From Mesorhizobium sp. (GTDB lineage: Bacteria; Pseudomonadota; Alphaproteobacteria; Rhizobiales; Rhizobiaceae), in assembly GCF_023954305.1 (NCBI RefSeq), contig NZ_JAMLIG010000001.1, forward strand, positions 3,678,001 to 3,742,000: a stretch of DNA of 64,000 nucleotides, read 5' to 3'. This document shows, piece after piece, positions 1 to 8,182 of this stretch. Under the pieces are notes generated by a model that had not been told where the DNA came from, made no database searches, and worked only from the letters and a program-made list of their open reading frames with translations. The stretch's first letter is position 1. Every line of letters starts with the position of its first letter. A program made the position numbers and the translations under genes.

Positions 1-91
1 CCGCGATGCGATCGAGGCTCCTTGCGATCTCGGCGGCGGGCGTGGTCCGCCCGGCGGCAATCTCGTCCCGTATCGCGATGACCGACAGCAT
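1..91 (-). CDS. Partial CDS, possible amidase N-terminus
   Basis: Only the first 30 codons lie inside the window; the gene runs off the left edge. The ATG at 91 is preceded by a strong ribosome binding site (GGAGGAAA, 5-6 bases upstream). The visible peptide begins MLSVIAIRDEIAAGRTTPAA and continues with EIARSLDRIA. This resembles the helical N-terminus of amidase-signature enzymes (short helix, a 'xxGxxTPxE' turn, then 'SLxRI'), but no catalytic residue is visible. It starts 20 bases downstream of the DMT transporter stop on the same strand, so the two may be co-transcribed. The family call is an inference. Confidence 0.5.
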   Translation of the reverse strand, partial: MLSVIAIRDEIAAGRTTPAAEIARSLDRIA

Positions 92-111
92 ATGTTTCCT
101 CCGTCCAAGAC

Positions 112-1032
112 CTATCGGCGACGGAACAGCCGTCCGTCAATCGTCACAAGGCCGAGCCCGATCAGCGCCATGCCGGCCAGCTCGAACAGTTCCAGCCGCT
201 CGCCGAGGAAGACCGCGCCGAGGAGCACCGCGCTGACCGGAGTGATCATCGTGACGAGCGAGGTGTTCGACTGGCCAGCCGTACGGATCAGTTCGAAGAA
301 GATCAGGTAGGCGAAAGCGGTGGCGATCAGCGCCAGCGCGAGCGCCGCCGTCCACGCGCCGGCGCCGGCATGGTAAAAACCGTCGAGCCCGTCCGAATAC
401 AACGCGATCGGGATCATCAGGAGCGTCGAAGCTGTCAACTGGCCGGTTGCGACCAGGACCGGCGGCAGGCCGGTGAAGCGGCGCGAGACAACGAAGGCGA
501 AGGCGTAGGACAGCGCCGTGCCGATCAGTGCAAACTTTGCCCAGACGGGGCCGCCGATATCGGCCGCCAGCCCCGGCCCGATCATCACTGCCGTGCCGGC
601 GATGCCGATCACGACTCCGATCAGCTTGTTCAGCGTCGGGGTTTCGAAGCGGAAGACGAAACCGACGACCAGAAGCGTCCAGAACGGGGTGGTGGCGTTG
701 AGCACCGAGGCGAGGCCGGCGCCGATCGCTGTCTGGCCGATGAACATCAACGAGAAGGGAACGACATTGTTGAGCAGGCCCATCATCAGGAACCAACCCG
801 CGTAGGGGCGCGCCAGCGCGAAGGAGGGGCCTCGCGCCAGCAGATAGAGGTGCAGCGCCGTCGCAGCGACGGCGACACGGATCAGCACCAGCGTCAGCGG
901 CGGGATTTCCTTCACGGCGACCGAGACGCTGAAGAAGGAACCGCCCCATATGACGCCCAGGAGCAGGAGCAAAACCCACATGCGGGCGGTCATCGGCGGG
1001 GTCTGGGGGGAAGCGGAGGAGGGGAGACTCAT
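112..1032 (-). CDS. DMT-superfamily transporter (two EamA repeats)
   Basis: A 306-residue integral membrane protein of the drug/metabolite transporter superfamily, probably exporting a small metabolite across the inner membrane. About ten hydrophobic segments form two EamA halves (roughly residues 18-150 and 165-300). The first half opens with LLLLGVIWGGSFFSVSVAV. The second ends with the typical ERLELFELAGMALIGLGLV stretch. Length is normal for the family. The substrate cannot be read from sequence. The ATG at 1032 has only a weak ribosome binding site, and an in-frame ATG at 993 (MTARMW) is an alternative start. It diverges from the decarboxylase gene at 1167, and a partial amidase-like gene follows it. 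Confidence 0.9.
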   Translation of the reverse strand: MSLPSSASPQTPPMTARMWVLLLLLGVIWGGSFFSVSVAVKEIPPLTLVLIRVAVAATALHLYLLARGPSFALARPYAGWFLMMGLLNNVVPFSLMFIGQTAIGAGLASVLNATTPFWTLLVVGFVFRFETPTLNKLIGVVIGIAGTAVMIGPGLAADIGGPVWAKFALIGTALSYAFAFVVSRRFTGLPPVLVATGQLTASTLLMIPIALYSDGLDGFYHAGAGAWTAALALALIATAFAYLIFFELIRTAGQSNTSLVTMITPVSAVLLGAVFLGERLELFELAGMALIGLGLVTIDGRLFRRR

Positions 1033-1166
1033 GCGGGGTATCCGTTAAGGGCGCATCGATAGAATGACTTGCCTGCCGCCGCCACCCGTTTCCGGAACCT
1101 TCGGCCCGGCAGCGCTTTCGCCCGTCGCGCGCCGCTGTTAGTTTCGCGTCGAAACAGGAACCGCCC

Positions 1167-2390
1167 ATGCAGAGATTCGAGACCGCGAAGGCCGCCGCGC
1201 TGGAGCTTCGCCCGGACGAGCCGGTCTACTGCTTCCATCCGGACGTGCTGAAGGCCGATGCCCAGAGCTTCATGGCGATGTTCCCGGGCAAGACGGCCTA
1301 TGCGGTGAAGACCAACGGCGAGCCGATGGTGCTGAAAACTTTGTCGGAGTCGGGGGTGAAGGCCTTCGACGTCGCCTCGCCCGGCGAGTTCGCGGCGGTC
1401 CGCGCCGTCGCCCCTGAGGCGGAGATGCTCTACATGCATCCGGTCAAGGCGCAATCGGACATAAGGCTGGCGCTCGAGACCTACGGCATCCGCGTGATCG
1501 CGGTCGATCATGAGGACGAGATCGTCAAGCTGACGCGCATCGTGCGCGCGCTCGATATCGACCCGGGTTCGGTCGAGGTCTATGTCCGTATCCAGACCAA
1601 GGGCCACGCCGCCTACGAACTGTCGAAGAAGTTCGGCGCCGGGCCGGCGCAGGCGGTGGAACTGCTGCAGCGACTGGCGCGCACCGGCTACAAGGTCGGG
1701 ATCTGCTTTCATGTCGGCAGCCAGATCGAGGACCCGGACACCTACGACCGGGCGCTGAAGACGGCCGACTGGGTGCGCAACCGCGCAGGCGTCGATCTGG
1801 TCGGCCTCGACGTCGGCGGCGGCTTTCCGGCCGAATACGGACATGACCCGAACCGCAAGGCTCCCGATATGCCGTCGCTGGCGCAGCTGATGTCCCGCCT
1901 GCGCGGCGATATCCGCGAATGGGGCTTCGGCGACATGCCATTGGTGGCCGAGCCGGGACGGGTGATCGTCGCGCGGGCGTTTTCGCTGATCGTGCGGGTG
2001 CTTCTGCGCAAGGGCAGGCGGCTCTACATCAACGACGGTATCTGGGCGTCGCTGTCCGATTCCTGGACGGGCAAGATCACGCTTCCCGCGCGTTTCATCC
2101 CCGACCCGGCGATCCGCAGCCGCAACGGCGATGTGTCGAACATCGTGCCGTTCAAGGTCTGCGGTGCCACCTGCGATTCGGTCGACATCCTGTCGCGACC
2201 CTTCTGGTTGCCCGAAACCATCGATACCGGAGACTGGATCGAGATCGGCCATATTGGCGCCTATTCGCTGTCGCTTCGGACCCGCTTCAACGGCTTCTAT
2301 CCGGATACTTTTGTCGAGGTGGCGACGCCATTCGACGAGGGGGACAAGCCGGAAGGTTTTGCCAGCCTGGAGACGATGGCGGCGGAGTGA
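1167..2390 (+). CDS. Ornithine/lysine decarboxylase, fold type III PLP enzyme
   Basis: Removes CO2 from ornithine (putrescine synthesis), and in rhizobial relatives also from lysine (cadaverine); cytosolic and PLP-dependent. The 407-residue protein has the alanine-racemase-like barrel followed by a beta domain. The PLP lysine is K48 in AYAVKTNG. The glycine-rich phosphate loop is VGLDVGGGFPAEYG. The catalytic cysteine expected at the dimer interface is C336 in CGATCDSVD, matching the ornithine decarboxylase pattern rather than diaminopimelate decarboxylase. The EPGR motif is present. It is a lone gene divergent from the DMT transporter. Whether ornithine or lysine is preferred is not resolved here. 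Confidence 0.92.
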   Translation: MQRFETAKAAALELRPDEPVYCFHPDVLKADAQSFMAMFPGKTAYAVKTNGEPMVLKTLSESGVKAFDVASPGEFAAVRAVAPEAEMLYMHPVKAQSDIRLALETYGIRVIAVDHEDEIVKLTRIVRALDIDPGSVEVYVRIQTKGHAAYELSKKFGAGPAQAVELLQRLARTGYKVGICFHVGSQIEDPDTYDRALKTADWVRNRAGVDLVGLDVGGGFPAEYGHDPNRKAPDMPSLAQLMSRLRGDIREWGFGDMPLVAEPGRVIVARAFSLIVRVLLRKGRRLYINDGIWASLSDSWTGKITLPARFIPDPAIRSRNGDVSNIVPFKVCGATCDSVDILSRPFWLPETIDTGDWIEIGHIGAYSLSLRTRFNGFYPDTFVEVATPFDEGDKPEGFASLETMAAE

Positions 2391-2455
2391 TGCCCGCCTT
2401 TTTCCGGTCACGCGTCGGGGCTAGCCGGTATCTGCCTCAACATCCGGAACCGATC

Positions 2456-2752
2456 ATGCGCCTGTTGCTCGCCGCCTTCCTCGCCCTTTCCGCCGCGCCG
2501 GCCTTGGCGGCAACCTGCGCGCCCGTATCGACGGAAGCGCGCATCCTCTCCTCCCCGGACTATGACGACATCCATCCGGACTGGAACGACGGCAGCCGCA
2601 TCGGGCTTTCCTGGTCGCTGGACCTTCTTGGCGAGGAGGAGGGCGAGGACGGCGAGTACTACCTGCTCGGCGACCTGATCGATCCGCGCGGCGGCGTCGC
2701 CGGCGAGAGCGTGTTCGTGTCGGCCATGGAATGGGAATGCGACAGCGAGTGA
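2456..2752 (+). CDS. Small exported protein of unknown function
   Basis: A 98-residue protein with a clear signal peptide (MRLLLAAFLALSAAPALAA, predicted cut after ALA). The mature part is acidic, rich in Asp, Glu and Gly, with two cysteines that could form a disulphide (near the new N-terminus and in EWECDSE). I recognise no family. The start at 2456 is chosen because it gives the signal peptide. It lies 65 bases after the decarboxylase and converges with lrgB, ending one base before that gene's stop. It is probably periplasmic. Confidence 0.7.
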   Translation: MRLLLAAFLALSAAPALAATCAPVSTEARILSSPDYDDIHPDWNDGSRIGLSWSLDLLGEEEGEDGEYYLLGDLIDPRGGVAGESVFVSAMEWECDSE

Positions 2753-2753
2753 C

Positions 2754-3473
2754 TCAGCCGGCGAGCGTCAGCCAGATCAGCACCAACAGGCTGGTCAGCG
2801 CGCCGTTGAGGCCCATGGCGATGCCGGCGAAGGTGCCGGCGATCTCGGAGACCTGAAAGGCGCGGGCCGTCCCGATGCCGTGCGAGGCGACGCCGACCGC
2901 GAAGCCGCGCGCGGCGAAGTTGCGTATCCCCAGCGCGTTCATCAGCGGGGTCACCACCACCGCGCCGATGATCCCGGTCATCACCACGAGCACCGCTGTC
3001 AGCGATGGGATTCCGCCGAGGCTCTTCGACAGTTCCATGGCGATCGGCGCGGTGGTCGATTTCGGCGCCAGCGAGGCAAGTACGTCGACTGGCGCACCGA
3101 GCGCCCAGGCGATGCCGACGGCGCTGAGCGCCGCGGTCGCCGATCCTGCGAGGAGCGCCGCCGCCATCGGCAGAAGCGCGCGGCGGACGGTCGCGAGATT
3201 GCGCCAGAGCGGGACCGCCAGCGCCACGGTCGCCGGGCCGAGCAGGAAATGCACGAACTGCGCGCCCTCGAAATAGGCGGCGTAATCGGTGTTGGTAGCA
3301 ATGAGGATGGCCGCGAGAAGTGCAGCCGCGATGACCACCGGATTGGCGAGCGGATGACGGCCGAGCCGCGCTGCGAGCCAGTCGGCGGCGACATAGGCGG
3401 CCAGCGTCGCCGTCAGCCAGGTCAGCGGCGAGGCCGACAGATAGACCCAGATCGAGACGATGTCGGGGGTCAT
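2754..3473 (-). CDS. lrgB: LrgB/CidB family membrane protein
   Basis: A 239-residue polytopic protein of the LrgB family, the partner of the LrgA holin-like protein. The pair is linked to murein hydrolase control and, in plants and some bacteria, to glycolate/glycerate or pyruvate transport. Characteristic segments are LAPKSTTAPIAMELSKSLGG, a conserved glycine-rich helix around GIIGAVVVTPLMNALGIR, and the C-terminal SHGIGTARAFQVSE motif, the family signature. The ATG at 3473 overlaps the lrgA stop by four bases (ATGA), so the two are translationally coupled. The next gene downstream in this strand cluster is a lytic transglycosylase's converging neighbour, not a sensor kinase, so no LytSR-type control is seen. 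Confidence 0.93.
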   Translation of the reverse strand: MTPDIVSIWVYLSASPLTWLTATLAAYVAADWLAARLGRHPLANPVVIAAALLAAILIATNTDYAAYFEGAQFVHFLLGPATVALAVPLWRNLATVRRALLPMAAALLAGSATAALSAVGIAWALGAPVDVLASLAPKSTTAPIAMELSKSLGGIPSLTAVLVVMTGIIGAVVVTPLMNALGIRNFAARGFAVGVASHGIGTARAFQVSEIAGTFAGIAMGLNGALTSLLVLIWLTLAG

Positions 3474-3886
3474 TCTCCGCCTCTTCCCTGAAGGCGCGCG
3501 ACGAGGAGGAAGACGCCGACCGTGACCAATAGCGTCAGCACCGTCGAGGCGATCAGCGCGAGCGCCAGCGTGACGCCGAATTCGCGCAGTACCGGACCGT
3601 ATTGCACGATGCCGACGGCGGCGGGCACGAACAGGAGCGAGAGATTGCGCAGGATCGCGCCGGACGTCGCGTCGAGACCCGCATCCGGCCCCTTGCGCCA
3701 GGCCAGCAGGACGAACATCAGCGCCATGCCGACGACCGGGCCGGGGAAGGCGATCTCCGGATAGAATGCGCGGACCGCCAGGATCGCCGTCTCGCCGGCC
3801 AGCTGGCACAGGAGTAGCGCAAGGATCGCCCGCGGCAGGTTGAGCGGCGGGGCGGAAGGGGAAGAGGAATTGCCGGCCCCGCTCAT
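3470..3886 (-). CDS. lrgA: LrgA/CidA family holin-like protein
   Basis: A 138-residue protein with about four transmembrane helices and the LrgA signature FPGPVVGMALMFVLL (residues ~45-60), followed by LSLLFVPAAVGIVQY. Members resemble phage holins and act with LrgB. In bacteria the pair has been tied to cell lysis control and to export of small organic acids. A charged N-terminal tail of about 15 residues precedes the first helix. It is first in a two-gene operon with lrgB (four-base overlap) and starts 8 bases after the stop of the upstream lytic transglycosylase gene, so the three may share a transcript. Confidence 0.92.
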   Translation of the reverse strand: MSGAGNSSSPSAPPLNLPRAILALLLCQLAGETAILAVRAFYPEIAFPGPVVGMALMFVLLAWRKGPDAGLDATSGAILRNLSLLFVPAAVGIVQYGPVLREFGVTLALALIASTVLTLLVTVGVFLLVARLQGRGGE

Positions 3887-3893
3887 CGCCGCC

Positions 3894-5066
3894 TCAGAGA
3901 ATGACGAGGAGTTGCTGCGTCGGCCAGCCGTCGGCGGGAAGGCCCAGCTCGGCCTGCACTTTCTGCAAAGCGGTGCGGGTGCCGGTGCCGAGCACGCCGT
4001 CGATCTTGCCGACGTCGTGCCCGCGCGCCGCGAGCTTCTCCTGCAGCTGCTTCATCTCCTCGATGGTGAGGCCGCGGTCCGGATTGCGCTTGTCGTAGGC
4101 CGGCTCGCCGGCGAAGCGTGCTGCCAGATGGCCGGCGGTGAGCGTGTAGACGAAGGACTGGTTCCATTCGAGGTAGACGTCGAAATTCGGGTAGATCAGG
4201 AAGGCGGGACCTTTTCGCCCCATCGGCAGAACGAGGCTCGACGGCTGGTCGTCGGAGGGAAGGGGCGACCCGTCGCGCGCGGTGACGCCGGCTGCAGCCC
4301 AATGTGAGCGCGGATGCTGGTTCTCGCGGCCGCTGTCGGCCCAGTCCATCTCGGCGGGAACGCGGACCTCCTGCATCCAGGGCTCGCCGGCGCGCCAGCC
4401 CATCGATCTGAGGAAGTTGGCGGTGGTCATGATCACGTCGGCGGGGTCGTTGCGCAGGTCGACGAGCCCGTCGCCGTCGCCGTCGCGGCCCTTTTCGAGA
4501 TAGTCGGACGGCAGGATCTGGGTCTGGCCGATCTCGCCGGCCCAGGCGCCCTTCACGTCGGCCGGCAGCACGCCCTGGTCGATCAGCGTCAGCAGCGGCA
4601 CGATCTGCGGCCGGAAGAGTTCTGGCCGGCGGCAGTCGTAGGCGAGGGTCGCCAGGGCGCTCAACGTATCGAAATCGCCCTGGACCGCGCCGAAATCCGT
4701 CTCCAGCGCCCAGAAGGCGGTGATCACCGGGCCCGGGACGCCGTATTCGGCCTCGGCGCGGGCGAACACGTCGGCATATTTCTTCAGGTTGGCGGCGCCC
4801 TGCTTCAGGCGATAGGCCGAAACCATACGGCTGGAGAACTCGATGAAGGTCTGGGCGAAGACGCCCTGTGCCCGGTCGCGGGAGAGAACCCTGGTGTCGA
4901 GCCGGGCTCCTTCGAGCGCCTCGAGCCCGCGCGCGCCGATGCCGGCGGCCTGGGCCTCGGCGCGCATGTCCTTCAGCCAGAGATTGAAGTCGCCGCCGCA
5001 TTGCTGGGCCATTGCGGGGCTGGCGAACAGGCTTGCGGCGAGGGCAGCGGCGAAGGCGGTTTTCAT
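3894..5066 (-). CDS. Lytic murein transglycosylase, MltB-like with peptidoglycan-binding tail
   Basis: Cleaves the MurNAc-GlcNAc bond of peptidoglycan with formation of 1,6-anhydro ends, in the periplasm. The 390-residue protein has a signal peptide (cut after ASPAMA, residue 20), then an SLT_2 (MltB-type) domain. The catalytic acid is E122 in AFWALETDFGAV. The downstream GEIGQTQILPSDYL and GDGDGLVDL segments are family landmarks. A C-terminal PG_binding_1 domain (~332-390) ends in LGLPADGWP. There is no lipobox, so it is soluble in the periplasm. It lies upstream of lrgAB on the same strand with a 7-base gap, fitting a murein-turnover unit. Confidence 0.94.
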   Translation of the reverse strand: MKTAFAAALAASLFASPAMAQQCGGDFNLWLKDMRAEAQAAGIGARGLEALEGARLDTRVLSRDRAQGVFAQTFIEFSSRMVSAYRLKQGAANLKKYADVFARAEAEYGVPGPVITAFWALETDFGAVQGDFDTLSALATLAYDCRRPELFRPQIVPLLTLIDQGVLPADVKGAWAGEIGQTQILPSDYLEKGRDGDGDGLVDLRNDPADVIMTTANFLRSMGWRAGEPWMQEVRVPAEMDWADSGRENQHPRSHWAAAGVTARDGSPLPSDDQPSSLVLPMGRKGPAFLIYPNFDVYLEWNQSFVYTLTAGHLAARFAGEPAYDKRNPDRGLTIEEMKQLQEKLAARGHDVGKIDGVLGTGTRTALQKVQAELGLPADGWPTQQLLVIL

Positions 5067-5136
5067 CGTCGGCGATCTCCGGTTGTCGTCCGGGTGACAG
5101 CATGCCGTCCGGGCATAAATGCGGCACGCGAGCCGG

Positions 5137-5931
5137 TCAGTGCGCGTTGGCCTTCAGCCAGGCGCGCCAGCCGCTGGCCGAGCCGTTGAAGACGTTGATG
5201 TCGGCGTCCCCGTCTATCCCCGGCACGGTGCCGGTTCCCGTGTATTGCCAGAAGACGAAGGGATGGTCGCCGTATTTTTCCGTCGGATGCCCGGCGGTCG
5301 AGCGCAGCCAGAAATGATAGCCGCGAAACGCGTTCAGGCCGTTGCGGTCGAAGAAGGCGGGATCGGTGTAGATGATCGGCCGCTTGCCGTAGTGCTTCTG
5401 CACCATGTTGAGGAAGATGCGCATTTCGGAGCGCACCGTCTCCGGCGGCGGGCGCAGCGTGCAGGTGGGCGACAGCGGGTTCCACTCCATGTCGAGGACC
5501 GGCGGCAGCGAGCCCCTCTCGCGCGGCACGTTGCGGATGAACCACTCGGCCTGTTCGGCGGCCGGCCGGCAGAAATAGAAGAAATGATAGGCGCCGCGCG
5601 GAATGCCGGCGGCGCGGGCGCCGCGCCAGTGCTCGTGGAACCTGTCGTCGACGCGGTCGCCGCCTTCGGTCGCCTTGATGAAGGCGAAGGAAATGCCCTT
5701 GGCGCGCGCGGCCGCCCAGTCGACCCCCGTCTGATATTTCGACACGTCGGTGCCGTGGACGGCATAGTCCCACGGCTTGCGCGTCTGCCAGTCGTGCGGG
5801 TCGCGGTCGGCGAAGCGCGGGCCAGAGGCGACCGGCGCGTCGGCCTGGCTCGGCGCCAGGTCCTGCAGCCCGCCGCTGCCGGTGCAGGCGGCGAGCGAGG
5901 CGATCAGCAGCAGGGCCGCGATACGGCGCAT
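5137..5931 (-). CDS. GH25-family muramidase lipoprotein
   Basis: A lysozyme of glycoside hydrolase family 25 (Chalaropsis type), hydrolysing peptidoglycan glycan strands. I chose the ATG at 5931 because it gives a lipoprotein signal (MRRIAALLLIASLAAC, lipidated C16); longer in-frame starts add a basic tail with no signal. In the 264-residue protein the GH25 landmarks are D62 in HGTDVSKYQ, the catalytic pair D147 and E149 in VLDMEWN, and the closing FWQYTGTGTVPGI and DINVFNG segments. The enzyme is probably anchored to the periplasmic face of a membrane. It lies next to the MltB-like gene on the same strand and diverges from the serine hydrolase. Confidence 0.92.
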   Translation of the reverse strand: MRRIAALLLIASLAACTGSGGLQDLAPSQADAPVASGPRFADRDPHDWQTRKPWDYAVHGTDVSKYQTGVDWAAARAKGISFAFIKATEGGDRVDDRFHEHWRGARAAGIPRGAYHFFYFCRPAAEQAEWFIRNVPRERGSLPPVLDMEWNPLSPTCTLRPPPETVRSEMRIFLNMVQKHYGKRPIIYTDPAFFDRNGLNAFRGYHFWLRSTAGHPTEKYGDHPFVFWQYTGTGTVPGIDGDADINVFNGSASGWRAWLKANAH

Positions 5932-6131
5932 GGACACTCCCGGGGTAGACTGCTCGAACCCTGAGCAGAAAAACCGATCTTGCCCGTTTCCGGTTGCGCG
6001 AAGCTGGTCGACCCAGCGATTTCGTCGCTTGTTGCGCCTTGCCTGCGCCATTGATTTTTCCCCGCGCCGCGCCCAAGACTCGGCAGCGACGGATCGGGCG
6101 CAAGTTCGGCAAATCCAAGGCGGGGGCGGGG

Positions 6132-7511
6132 ATGAGACTGATCGGCAAGGTGCTCAAGTGGCTGGCGCTGCTCGCCGCGGCTATCGTCGTGGCCTTCGCG
6201 GCGTGGCTCGTCGTTGCGCCGCCGGCGCTGATTCAGGTCGCGGCCGGCTATTCCGCCAAGATCGTCTGCTCGAACGTCTTCATCGCCGGTCGGGATTCGC
6301 ACGAGGTGCTCAAGGTCGACGTGCAGGCGCCCGGACACCCGATCCTCGGCCTGATCTCGATGTCGGTCGACCGCGAGGCGAAGACCGCCCATGCCAAGCT
6401 TCTCGGCATGTTCGGCGGCGGTCTTGCCGTGGCGCGCGAGGGTGCCGGATGCGCCTCGGTGCCCGACGGCGACGCGGAGGCGGCGAAGCTGGCGCCGGTT
6501 GCGACCGTATCGGGCGACGCGCCGCAAGGACTGTGGCCGGAAGGCGAGACCGTGGAGCCGTCGCAGGATCCGGCGGTCAAGGCGATTCTCGACGATCCCG
6601 GCATGACGGGGCCCGGCATGCGCGCCGTGGTTGTGGTCAAGAACGGCCGCATCGTCGGCGAACGCTACGGCGAGGGTTTTGCCGAGACGACGCCGCTGCT
6701 CGGCTGGTCGATGACCAAGACGGTGACCGCGGCGATCATCGGCACGTTGGTGCGCGAGGGCAGGATGGGCCTCGACGACACGGACCTGTTCGAGGCCTGG
6801 CAGGCCGACGCTCGCGGTGCGATCCGGGTGCGCGACCTGCTCGCCATGTCGAGCGGGCTGGAGTTCAACGAGGATTACGGCGACGTCACCGACGTCACGC
6901 GCATGCTCTATCTCGAGCCGGACATGGCCGGCTTCGCCGCCGCCAAGCCGCTGGCGCACGAGGTCGGCAAGGTGTTCTCCTATTCGAGCGGCACGAGCGT
7001 GATGCTGTCGCGGATCTGGCAGAACGTGGCCGGCCCCGATGCGCTCGCCTGGCCGCGGCGCGAGCTGTTCGACCCGATCGGCATGCGCAGCGCCGTGCTC
7101 GAGGCCGATGCGCGCGGCACCTTCGTCGGCTCCTCCTATCTCTACGCAACGGCGCGGGACTGGGCCCGCTTCGGCCAGTTCCTGCTGCAGGACGGCGTCT
7201 GGAATGGCCGCGCGATCTTGCCGGACGGCTACGCGGCGATGATGCGCACGCCGTCGGCGGCCGCGCCGGAGGAATATACGCAGGGGCATATGTGGCTGAA
7301 CGGCCCGTCCGCCGGCACGCCCGACGGCGAGGATCCGGACCGGGGCTTTGACCTGCCGGCCGATGCGGTCTGGGCGCTCGGCCACGACGGGCAGTCGATG
7401 GCGGTGATCCCGTCGAAGCAGTTGGTCGTCGTGCGGCTCGGGCTGACGCCGTCCAAGCTCGGCTACAAGTCGCAGGCGATGGTCGCGGCGCTGGTCAAGG
7501 CGTTGCCGTGA
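6132..7511 (+). CDS. Serine hydrolase of the beta-lactamase (class C-like) fold
   Basis: A 459-residue membrane-anchored hydrolase. Residues 9-30 form one N-terminal transmembrane helix, so the catalytic domain faces the periplasm. The serine-beta-lactamase fold is marked by S193-M-T-K196 (SxxK nucleophile and base), Y284-S-S (the YxN-equivalent) and a GHDGQ motif late in the protein in place of KTG. Such proteins include esterases, peptidases and 6-aminohexanoate-dimer-hydrolase relatives; the substrate is not predictable. The start at 6132 (MRLIGK) follows a purine-rich GGGGCGGGG stretch. It is convergent with btaB, 15 bases away. Confidence 0.88.
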   Translation: MRLIGKVLKWLALLAAAIVVAFAAWLVVAPPALIQVAAGYSAKIVCSNVFIAGRDSHEVLKVDVQAPGHPILGLISMSVDREAKTAHAKLLGMFGGGLAVAREGAGCASVPDGDAEAAKLAPVATVSGDAPQGLWPEGETVEPSQDPAVKAILDDPGMTGPGMRAVVVVKNGRIVGERYGEGFAETTPLLGWSMTKTVTAAIIGTLVREGRMGLDDTDLFEAWQADARGAIRVRDLLAMSSGLEFNEDYGDVTDVTRMLYLEPDMAGFAAAKPLAHEVGKVFSYSSGTSVMLSRIWQNVAGPDALAWPRRELFDPIGMRSAVLEADARGTFVGSSYLYATARDWARFGQFLLQDGVWNGRAILPDGYAAMMRTPSAAAPEEYTQGHMWLNGPSAGTPDGEDPDRGFDLPADAVWALGHDGQSMAVIPSKQLVVVRLGLTPSKLGYKSQAMVAALVKALP

Positions 7512-7526
7512 TCGGCCGGCGCGGCG

Positions 7527-8180
7527 TCAGTTCGACCGCATGATCGCGTGAACGGCATAGCCGCGGAAAAGCGATTCATATTCGAGGCTTGCGCCGGCTT
7601 CCCGCGAGATCGATTCAAGCACTTCGCGCAGATCGTCGCGCGGCGCGACGTGAAATTTGGCGAGCCAGGCGCGCAGTGCCGCCTTGAACCAGTCAGGCAG
7701 CAGCTCCTGCCGGCCGAAATCGACGACGTGCAGCGATCCGCCGGGCGCGATTGCCCGCATCGCCTGGCTGACGCAGCCCTGCCAGTCGGGGATCATCGAC
7801 AGCGAATAGGAGATGTAGACGCGGTCGAAGGCGGCGCGGCCGAACAGCGCCAGCGGATCGAAGTCCGTCGCATCGCCCCGGGCGAGCCGCACCTTGTCGC
7901 CGAGGCCGGCGCGAGCGAGCGATGCCTGGGCCGTCGCCAGCATCTGCGCGGAAATGTCGAGGCCGAACAACCGCGCCTCGGGAAAACGTCGCGCGGCGAG
8001 GGCGATGTTGCGGCCGGTGCCGCAGCCGAGTTCGAGCACCGCCGAGCCCGGCCGCGCGTCAAGCCGGTCGATCATCCGGTCGCGGCCGAGGAGATAGTAT
8101 TTGCGGGTCGCGTCGTAGACGTGGCGCTGCCAGCGGTAGACGTCGTCCATCAACTCGGCGTGGGCCTCGGTGACGGCCAT
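7527..8180 (-). CDS. btaB: Diacylglyceryl-homoserine N-methyltransferase BtaB
   Basis: The second enzyme of DGTS betaine-lipid synthesis: it adds three methyl groups from SAM to diacylglyceryl-homoserine at the cytoplasmic membrane. The 217-residue class I methyltransferase has SAM motif I at residues 48-56 (VLELGCGTG) and motif II around LFGLDISAQML. The early motif WQRHVYDATRKYYLLGRD, which in this family precedes the methyltransferase core, is present. It starts 2 bases after the btaA stop, so the two are co-translated. The pair allows phospholipids to be replaced by phosphorus-free lipids under phosphate limitation, which fits the Pho-box array upstream of btaA. Confidence 0.93.
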   Translation of the reverse strand: MAVTEAHAELMDDVYRWQRHVYDATRKYYLLGRDRMIDRLDARPGSAVLELGCGTGRNIALAARRFPEARLFGLDISAQMLATAQASLARAGLGDKVRLARGDATDFDPLALFGRAAFDRVYISYSLSMIPDWQGCVSQAMRAIAPGGSLHVVDFGRQELLPDWFKAALRAWLAKFHVAPRDDLREVLESISREAGASLEYESLFRGYAVHAIMRSN

Positions 8181-8182
8181 GG